11,605 bases of DNA from JAVBOP01 sp031550405 (GTDB lineage Bacteria; Bacteroidota; Ignavibacteria; Kapaibacteriales; UBA2268). Below, piece after piece: positions 6,277 through 11,605 of the stretch; the stretch's first letter is position 1; the number at the start of each line of letters is the position of its first letter. The stretch covers positions 1 through 11,605 of the forward strand of contig JAVBOP010000171.1 in assembly GCA_031550405.1 (NCBI GenBank), given 5' to 3'. The position numbers and the translations under genes are program-made. The notes under the pieces are model-generated. The model saw only the letters and a list, made by a program, of their open reading frames with translations. It ran no database searches and was not told where the DNA came from.

Positions 6277-8118
6277 ATGATAAAAAAACAAGAAATGCTT
6301 GACAATATTACCATTCGATTCGCTGGCGATTCGGGCGATGGGATGCAGCTTGTCGGCACACAGCTGTCGGTATTATCCGGCGAGTTTGGTAACGATGTAA
6401 ATACTTTCCCCGATTATCCGGCGGAAGTTCGGGCACCTGAAGGCACGCTATACGGCGTCTCAGCATATCAGGTGCATATTGGTTCGAAGGCTATTAATAC
6501 CATAGGCGACCGTATTGATATTATGGTGGCGTTAAATGCTTCTTCGCTGAAGGTGAATTTGCCGCATTTAAGAGACGGGGCGCTGATTATCGTGGATAAC
6601 AATGGCTTCAATGCCAAAAAACTTCAATTGGCGGATTATGCAGCCAATCCTCTTGAAGATGGTTCACTGAGCAAATACAAGGTGATATCTGTTGATATCA
6701 AATCAATTATGGCTGCCTCATTAACCGATTTGGAGCTATCTCCCAAAATTGTAAACAGAACTAAAAATATATTTACCCTTGGATTGGTATGCTGGCTGCT
6801 TGATAGAAAAATGGATTCGACCATAAAGTGGTTAGAGAGAAAATTTGGCAAAAAACCAGAAATATTTGAAGCAAACAAGAGGGCATTAATCAGTGGTTAT
6901 ACTTATGGCGAGGCAACTACGGAAATCGACACGCAGTATATAATCCCGCCTATGCAAAAAGAGCCGGGCATATACCGCAATATAACAGGAAATGAAGCCG
7001 TTGCCCTTGGTCTTGTAACCGCATCGCGGCTTACAAAAATGCCGTTATTTCTTGGCTCATACCCTATCACGCCCGCAACGGAAATATTGCACTTCCTGTC
7101 AGGATTTAAGAAATATGGCGTACGGCATTTGCAGGCAGAAGACGAGATTGCCGGTATATGTTCAGCTATTGGCGCTGCTTTTGGCGGCAACCTTGCAACT
7201 ACTACTACTTCAGGTCCGGGCCTGTCATTGAAAATTGAAGCTATCGGATATGCTGTTATAACTGAAATTCCGTTAATAATCGTTGATGTTCAGCGAGCAG
7301 GACCTTCAACAGGCATACCTACAAAGGCAGAGCAATCCGACCTGTTTCAGGCTATGTATGGACGGCATGGCGAGGCTCCGCTGCCCATACTGGCTGCAAA
7401 ATCTTGCTCTGATTGCTACGAGCTGGCTATTGAAGCAGCAAGAATTGCAACCAAATACATGACGCCTGTTATCCTGTTGACAGATGGATACTTGGCGCAA
7501 GGCACAGAACCATGGAGGTTGCCTGATTTGGATAAGCTGCCTGATTTGACAAAACATTTTGTAACTGAAAAGGAAGGCTTCCAGCCATACAGGCGCGATG
7601 AAGCCACACTCGCCCGCATGTGGGCGCTACCCGGCACTCCGGGACTTGAGCACAGAATTGGCGGACTGGAAAAGCAGAACAATGGCAGTGCTGTTTCATC
7701 AGATGGTATGAACCACCAGGTGATGACAGATATCAGGCAGGAGAAAATAGATAACATAGCAAACGACATTCCGCTTGCAGAGGTTGAAGGAGAGCAGAAT
7801 GGCGATTTGTTGCTTATCGGCTGGGGAAGCACTTATGGTGCGATTAAAACTGCTTTTGACAAGCTGACCGCTGAAGGCAAGCAGCTGTCATATATGCACT
7901 TACGCTATATGAATCCATTGCCTAAAAACACAGGCGACATTGTATCAAGGTTCAAGCGCGTGCTGTTGCCGGAAACTAATAATGGGCAGCTGCAGTTTAT
8001 ACTGCAAGGCAAATACCTGCATAAGATAGAAGGCTTGCACAAGCTGCAAGGCACGCCATTCAAGGCTTATGAGATCGAAGAAAAGATTTTGCAAATGTTA
8101 AATGAAGGAGGTAAATAA
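6277..8118 (+). CDS. korA: 2-oxoglutarate (2-oxoacid):ferredoxin oxidoreductase, alpha subunit with fused gamma domain
   Basis: A 613-residue cytoplasmic subunit which, with KorB, converts a 2-oxoacid plus CoA to acyl-CoA, CO2 and reduced ferredoxin; 2-oxoglutarate to succinyl-CoA is most likely. The N-terminal gamma domain (about 10-200) has FAGDSGDGMQLVG and FPDYPAEVRAPEGTLYG. The alpha/pyrimidine-binding domain begins near 235 with GNEAVALGL. It continues with YPITPATEI (262-270), QAEDE (286-290), TTTTSGPGLSLK (308-319) and QRAGPSTGIPTKAEQSDL (339-356), all standard for this gamma-alpha fused class. The C-terminal domain II carries LLIGWGSTYGA. No iron-sulfur cysteine cluster is in the chain. 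The start at ATG 6277 lacks a Shine-Dalgarno site, and ATG 6295 is an alternative. The stop overlaps the korB ribosome site, so the pair is co-translated. Substrate specificity is from family resemblance. Confidence 0.93.
   Translation: MIKKQEMLDNITIRFAGDSGDGMQLVGTQLSVLSGEFGNDVNTFPDYPAEVRAPEGTLYGVSAYQVHIGSKAINTIGDRIDIMVALNASSLKVNLPHLRDGALIIVDNNGFNAKKLQLADYAANPLEDGSLSKYKVISVDIKSIMAASLTDLELSPKIVNRTKNIFTLGLVCWLLDRKMDSTIKWLERKFGKKPEIFEANKRALISGYTYGEATTEIDTQYIIPPMQKEPGIYRNITGNEAVALGLVTASRLTKMPLFLGSYPITPATEILHFLSGFKKYGVRHLQAEDEIAGICSAIGAAFGGNLATTTTSGPGLSLKIEAIGYAVITEIPLIIVDVQRAGPSTGIPTKAEQSDLFQAMYGRHGEAPLPILAAKSCSDCYELAIEAARIATKYMTPVILLTDGYLAQGTEPWRLPDLDKLPDLTKHFVTEKEGFQPYRRDEATLARMWALPGTPGLEHRIGGLEKQNNGSAVSSDGMNHQVMTDIRQEKIDNIANDIPLAEVEGEQNGDLLLIGWGSTYGAIKTAFDKLTAEGKQLSYMHLRYMNPLPKNTGDIVSRFKRVLLPETNNGQLQFILQGKYLHKIEGLHKLQGTPFKAYEIEEKILQMLNEGGK
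8105..8111 (+). promoter_or_regulatory. korB ribosome binding site AAGGAGG inside the korA 3' end
   Basis: AAGGAGG overlaps the last codons of korA, 8 nt before ATG 8120. This decides the korB start against the in-frame ATG at 8102, which precedes the site. The arrangement implies translational coupling of the two subunits. Confidence 0.85.
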
Positions 8119-8119
8119 T

Positions 8120-9160
8120 ATGGCAACGTATGATGAAGTTGTAAAATTACCGCTCACCTCTGCGGAAGGTTTAGAGGCAAAAGATTTTAAATCATCGGCA
8201 GAAGTACGCTGGTGCCCGGGTTGCGGCAATTACTCTATTCTTGCTCAGCTCCAAAAAGCATTATCCGAAATGGGCATTCCCAAAGAAAAGTTTGCCATCA
8301 TCTCCGGTATTGGCTGTTCAAGCCGTTTCCCATACTATATGGATAATTATGGCTTCCACACTATTCACGGGCGCGCAATTGCAATTGCCTCAGGGCTTCG
8401 GCTGGCTCGTCCCGACTTGTCGCTATGGGTTATTTCCGGCGACGGCGATTGCCTTAGTATTGGCGGCAACCATTTTATACATGCCTGCCGCAGGAATATG
8501 AATGTTAATATCTTGATGTTCAATAATGAGATATACAGCTTGACAAAGGGACAGCAATCTCCGACATCACGCGTTGGATTAAAAACAAAATCCTCGCCTC
8601 TTGGCACGCTTGACGACCCGTTTGAACCTGCAACATTAGCCGTTGGCGCTGGTGCTACATTCGTTGCACGCGGCATTGATACTGACCCTAAATCGCTTAA
8701 GGAGTTGTTCCATGCAGCACACAACCATCAGGGTACTTCTTTTGTTGAAATATATACCAACTGCGTTATATTTAACGATGGTGCGTTAAAAGATTTCACC
8801 GACAGAGACATACGCAAAGAACATACCGTCTGGCTTGAACATGGCAAACCTATTGTATTTGGCAAAGATGACGACAAAGGCATTGTCATGGATGGAGCAA
8901 GACCACGCGTAGTGTCATTGACCAACGGCAGTCATTCGCTCAATGATATTCTCGTGCATAACAATACGGACTCATATATGGCGTTCCTGTTGTCCAATAT
9001 GAGCTATGATCCGGCAATGCCGCGCCCAATGGGCATTATCCTTGACTTGCGCATCGATACATACATACAGCGGGTAACCAAGCAATTAGCTGATTACTAT
9101 GATCCTAATGCCAGCCTTGTTACATTGCTTGCCGGCGAAGAAAGCTGGAAAGTTAAATAA
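8120..9160 (+). CDS. korB: 2-oxoglutarate (2-oxoacid):ferredoxin oxidoreductase, beta subunit
   Basis: A 346-residue subunit binding thiamine diphosphate and one [4Fe-4S] cluster. WCPGCGN (31-37) and IGCSSR (64-69) contain cluster-ligand and active-site cysteines. HTIHGRAIAIASG (80-92) precedes the diphosphate/Mg site GDGD (107-110), with NN at 135-136 and SLTKGQQSPTS (140-150) completing the ThDP motif. Length and order fit the KorB/PorB beta family without a ferredoxin domain; a separate ferredoxin must accept electrons and is not encoded here. Its start is fixed by AAGGAGG at 8105-8111. It follows korA with one intervening base after the stop. A GC-rich hairpin lies downstream. The enzyme suggests ferredoxin-dependent oxidative or reductive TCA flux. 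Confidence 0.93.
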   Translation: MATYDEVVKLPLTSAEGLEAKDFKSSAEVRWCPGCGNYSILAQLQKALSEMGIPKEKFAIISGIGCSSRFPYYMDNYGFHTIHGRAIAIASGLRLARPDLSLWVISGDGDCLSIGGNHFIHACRRNMNVNILMFNNEIYSLTKGQQSPTSRVGLKTKSSPLGTLDDPFEPATLAVGAGATFVARGIDTDPKSLKELFHAAHNHQGTSFVEIYTNCVIFNDGALKDFTDRDIRKEHTVWLEHGKPIVFGKDDDKGIVMDGARPRVVSLTNGSHSLNDILVHNNTDSYMAFLLSNMSYDPAMPRPMGIILDLRIDTYIQRVTKQLADYYDPNASLVTLLAGEESWKVK

Positions 9161-9177
9161 GAGGCAAAGAGAGTTTA

Positions 9178-9228
9178 TCCTGCTCGCCTGTAGTTAGACA
9201 TTACAGGCGAGCACGGTAACAAGCAGGA
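9178..9228. terminator. GC-rich hairpin between convergent korB and mlaD
   Basis: TGCTCGCCTGTA (9181-9192) and TACAGGCGAGCA (9202-9213) form a perfect 12-bp stem with a 9-nt loop. A competing outer pairing, TCCTGCT (9178-9184) with AGCAGGA (9222-9228), is also possible. It lies 20 nt after the korB stop and 31 nt before the mlaD stop on the other strand, the place for a bidirectional terminator. No U-run follows on either strand, so termination may be factor-assisted, or the hairpin may protect 3' ends. Confidence 0.65.
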
Positions 9229-9244
9229 CATGCTGTGCCCGGCG

Positions 9245-10219
9245 CTACTTCTTTATTTTGTCGGGCGGTGGCGGTTCTGTCAGTAAAAGATATGGGGAAT
9301 CATTTAGTATTCTGATGGTTTTTTGCAAATTTTTATTGGTAACAGCCAAATCCTCGACAAGAGCATTTATGCCGATTAGCGATGTTTCAAGCCTGTTAGT
9401 CATTAAAGCGATGGCATGATTTGCATTGGCAACCGTTGTGTCATATCCTACGTAAGCTCTTTCAATATATTGAGCTATGCCAACATTGCCCAATTCTCCG
9501 CTTACTTTTCCTACTAAATTATTTATAGAATTTGCGCTTTCAGAAATAGAGGATGTGGTTTTTGCAATGTCCGACACAATTGTAGACTGATTAACGCTAT
9601 TTAACAATTCATTTACCGATGTGGTCGAGGCTCGCAATTCTGCCACCAAAAGCTGAAGCTCCTTATTGTTAATAAACTCATTTGTGCCGCTGAGTGTGCC
9701 TGTCAAGCCGTCGGATATTTCTTTCCACTGTATTTGCTGCATATTTCCAACAATATCGCTTGCCGCATTCGTCAGTTCTTCCATGCTTGACGGAGCAGAG
9801 TTGATAAGCGGATGAGGGGGAGTAAACGATAGAATAATATTATTATTAATATTCTTTCTTTCGGATATGTATAGCTGTAAAAATTTATCGCCGGCAAGCC
9901 CTGCCATTTCCAATTTTATGATTAATGAATTAATATTCATTTTTATAGACTTATCTATTTTGAATATAACTTCAACTAACTTGCCATCCGGCGCAATTTG
10001 TACGCTTTCTATCATTCCACACTGTACGCCAAGATATTTGACAGCCGAGCCGGAAGTAAGCCCTTCTACCGATTGATTGAAATATGTTGCGTAGGTATTG
10101 TATTCTTTGAAAAATTGCGACGCTCCCATCCACAATACAAACGCTACAAGTATTGATAAACCAAGGAGTACAAATATTCCGATGACGAATGAATTGCTGA
10201 ATTTTTTATTTTTTGCCAT
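9245..10219 (-). CDS. mlaD: MlaD-type MCE domain protein (lipid transporter substrate-binding subunit)
   Basis: A 324-residue inner-membrane-anchored periplasmic protein. Residues 10-31 form one transmembrane helix after a basic N-terminus. The MCE domain spans about 40-120 (FNQSVEGLTSGSAVKYLGV, then GMIESVQI and LEMAGLAGDKFLQLYI) and in relatives forms hexameric rings that pass phospholipid between membranes. Residues about 140-310 are predicted to be long helices rich in Ser, Asn and Thr (SISESANSINNLVGKVSG), as in MCE proteins with an extended C-terminal tube or tether. The tail ends with PPPPDKIKK. The start is ATG 10219, 8 nt after the mlaF stop; the upstream GCAGG is only a weak ribosome site. 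With MlaF it should energise outer-membrane lipid trafficking, but the permease MlaE is not encoded alongside. Confidence 0.88.
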   Translation of the reverse strand: MAKNKKFSNSFVIGIFVLLGLSILVAFVLWMGASQFFKEYNTYATYFNQSVEGLTSGSAVKYLGVQCGMIESVQIAPDGKLVEVIFKIDKSIKMNINSLIIKLEMAGLAGDKFLQLYISERKNINNNIILSFTPPHPLINSAPSSMEELTNAASDIVGNMQQIQWKEISDGLTGTLSGTNEFINNKELQLLVAELRASTTSVNELLNSVNQSTIVSDIAKTTSSISESANSINNLVGKVSGELGNVGIAQYIERAYVGYDTTVANANHAIALMTNRLETSLIGINALVEDLAVTNKNLQKTIRILNDSPYLLLTEPPPPDKIKK

Positions 10220-10227
10220 GCCTGCAG

Positions 10228-10980
10228 TTATTCTAATATCCGATTGAAAAAATTATAGACGGTTTTATTCTCTTTATAGTTTCTTAGCTCTTCGGGTGTA
10301 CCTGTTGCCGTGATTCCTTTTGCTTGGCTATCAAGCATTATAATCCTGTGCGAAATGTTTAGAATGCTTTCCAAATCATGAGTTACAATCACCATAGTTG
10401 TATTTAAGGCAACATTCAGCTCTCGAATTAAATTGTCAAGCGAAGCCGCAGTTATTGGGTCGAGACCGGAGGAAGGTTCGTCAAAAAATAAAATATTCGG
10501 ATCCAATGCCATTGCTCTTGCAAGCGCCGCCCGCTTCTTCATGCCGCCGCTTATTTCCGCTGGACGATAGTTTTGGAAACCGCTCAAGCCAACAAGAGAA
10601 AGTTTTAAATCAACTGCTTCTTCTATCTGCTTGGAAGTTAATCCTGTATATTTTTCCAAAACCAATGATATATTTTCACCAATTGTCATTGAGGCAAAAA
10701 GCCCGTTGAACTGAAAAAGCACTCCATTCTGCTTCATGATATCTATTTTTTGCTTCTCATTTGCGCTGACAATATTCTTTTCGTTAATCCAAACAGAGCC
10801 TTCCGTCGGCATTTCCAAGCCAATAAGCTGCCTTAAAAGGGTACTTTTGCCGCTGCCGCTGCCGCCAACAATAACAAACACTTCGCCCTTGTGAACATCA
10901 AAATTTATATTTTCCAATATCACTCGGTCGCCATATTCGACTTTCAGGTCTCGCACTTTGATAACAATTTCCTTTTCCAT
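10228..10980 (-). CDS. mlaF: MlaF-type ABC transporter ATP-binding protein
   Basis: A 250-residue cytoplasmic ATPase of the Mla/MCE lipid transporter. Walker A is GGSGSGKST (39-47). Gln90 falls in GVLFQFNGLFASMTIGENI, a Q-loop wording typical of MlaF. The signature is SGGMKKR (144-150), Walker B ILFFDEP (163-169), the D-loop SGLDP, and the switch histidine is His201 (VTHD). All catalytic elements are intact. ATG 10980 follows AGGAA with very short spacing, and the upstream spacer is AT-rich. mlaD follows after 8 nt, so the two form an operon. The usual partner gene mlaE is missing from both sides within this window. A general ABC exporter role is the alternative, but the mlaD neighbour makes the Mla assignment strong. 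Confidence 0.92.
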   Translation of the reverse strand: MEKEIVIKVRDLKVEYGDRVILENINFDVHKGEVFVIVGGSGSGKSTLLRQLIGLEMPTEGSVWINEKNIVSANEKQKIDIMKQNGVLFQFNGLFASMTIGENISLVLEKYTGLTSKQIEEAVDLKLSLVGLSGFQNYRPAEISGGMKKRAALARAMALDPNILFFDEPSSGLDPITAASLDNLIRELNVALNTTMVIVTHDLESILNISHRIIMLDSQAKGITATGTPEELRNYKENKTVYNFFNRILE

Positions 10981-11483
10981 TTCCTATGTTTTATTAAAAA
11001 ATATTCATAATTAATCTCTTCTTAAGTATACAAAAATGAATTGTATAACTTACTTTCTTGTGATTATGTCTAAAAAAAAAATGCTGAGCATATTGCCATA
11101 ATCAATACAAAATCCAACTATGTTATACGTATGATTTCGTGTTTGTTTTATTTTACAAGTTCCAAAAACCATACACATAAACAAATTTTTAAATTAATAT
11201 TTGCATTACAAATAAGAAAACATGCTGCATTAGCATTAAAAAAATGGCAATATTTATTTTCAAATAATTATTTATTAATATTTATTCATAAATAATGCAT
11301 GATTTTGTTACACAATTTTCATATCACTTTTACTTTGCTGTAACACCATTGGCGTAATTTTACATATTGAATGCGTAAATATTGCCGAAGATATTGTATT
11401 TTACTATCAGGGCAAAAACAGCTAAACATAGTGATAAGCTGAAACCTAAGCGCAATATATAACAATAAAATAAATTTAATATT
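10981..11483. other. 503-bp AT-rich divergent spacer, possible regulatory region
   Basis: No gene is seen between mlaF (leftward) and the response regulator (rightward). It contains the 8-mer ATATTGCC at 11090-11097 and 11379-11386 and its inverse GGCAATAT at 11246-11253. The first and the inverse copy extend to a 10-bp inverted pair (11090-11099 with 11244-11253). Other items are the small palindrome ATGCTGAGCAT (11081-11091) after an A-run, and an AT-only stem ATTATTTAT/ATAAATAAT (11267-11275 with 11288-11296). Both divergent promoters should lie here. Confidence 0.4.
11334..11362 (+). promoter_or_regulatory. candidate promoter for the response regulator gene
   Basis: TTTG (11334-11337) is followed after 17 nt by TAATTTTA (11355-11362), one base off the Bacteroidetes -7 consensus TAnnTTTG. 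The spacing is acceptable for this promoter class. The predicted leader would be about 115 nt. A tentative call, since AT-rich DNA produces such matches often. Confidence 0.3.
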
Positions 11484-11605
11484 ATGAAAAATAAAATTCT
11501 TATTGTCGATGATGAAGAATCAATTTGTGAAATCCTGCAATTCAATCTAAGTGATGAAGGATATGATGCTTACACAGTAAATTCTTCTGAAGAGGCTTTG
11601 CAATT
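11484..11605 (+). CDS. two-component response regulator, N-terminal part (runs off the window)
   Basis: The first 40 codons of a receiver (CheY-like) domain: MKNKILIVDDEESICEILQF, then NLSDEGYDAYTVNSSEEAL. The hydrophobic beta-1 strand followed by the acidic pair Asp9-Asp10 that binds Mg is seen; the phospho-accepting Asp (expected near residue 52) lies beyond the edge. The wording of the first helix (ILQFNL..EGY) is most like OmpR/PhoB-type regulators, which would add a winged-helix DNA-binding domain, but this cannot be checked here. The start ATG 11484 has no Shine-Dalgarno site. It is transcribed away from mlaF across a 503-bp spacer. Confidence 0.85.
   Translation, partial: MKNKILIVDDEESICEILQFNLSDEGYDAYTVNSSEEALQ

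Noticed and set aside
7416..7832. 138-residue open frame antisense to korA
   Set aside because: Shadow of the well-supported korA frame, with no family resemblance and no start signals. The same applies to the antisense frames at 5129-5566, 10398-10709, 3440-3718 and 8365-8724.
8102..8104. ATG start for korB
   Set aside because: It precedes the strong AAGGAGG site. ATG 8120 has 8-nt spacing and gives the usual KorB N-terminus.
11360..11545. 61-residue minus-strand open frame at the right edge
   Set aside because: Antisense to the start of the response regulator and its leader; no supporting features.

Overview
The window looks like a low-GC chromosome of the Bacteroidota/Chlorobiota lineage (Bacteroidetes, Ignavibacteria or 'Kapabacteria'-like). 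The evidence is a type IX secretion (Por) C-terminal sorting domain on a secreted protein, one exact and several near matches to the Bacteroidetes -7 box (TAnnTTTG), very AT-rich spacers with few Shine-Dalgarno sites, and IS5/IS630 fragments of a kind I associate with this group. The placement is an inference; no rRNA or other phylogenetic marker is present.

Left arm (1-5793), genes on the minus strand. The edge carries two dispersed-repeat-like palindromes (43-66, 71-154). Next is a secreted beta-propeller-like protein with a T9SS tail (181-1560), whose gene has an uninterrupted run of ten G on the coding strand. A gene-poor 0.9-kb stretch follows. It holds a 39-bp near-palindrome and a 0.43-kb internally deleted IS630-type element with 29-bp terminal inverted repeats. 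Then come an RluA-type pseudouridine synthase (2484-3224) and, 4 nt upstream of it and probably co-transcribed, an 854-residue protein. That protein joins a glycoside-hydrolase-2 fold lacking the expected catalytic acids to a polytopic membrane domain.

Centre (5794-9160). The spacer contains a 0.26-kb IS5-type remnant. The plus-strand pair korA-korB follows; it encodes a two-subunit 2-oxoacid (probably 2-oxoglutarate):ferredoxin oxidoreductase, the ferredoxin-linked TCA-cycle step typical of anaerobic or reverse-TCA metabolism. A GC-rich hairpin separates korB from the convergent mla genes.

Right arm (9161-11605). mlaF-mlaD (minus strand) encode the ATPase and the MCE substrate-binding subunit of a Mla-type phospholipid/lipid transporter; no MlaE permease gene is next to them. 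A 503-bp AT-rich spacer with three copies of an 8-mer separates them from the first 40 codons of a response regulator that runs off the right edge.

Most gene functions here are conventional. The least explained items are the G10 tract in the T9SS cargo gene, the apparently catalytically dead GH2-membrane fusion, and the two miniature IS derivatives.
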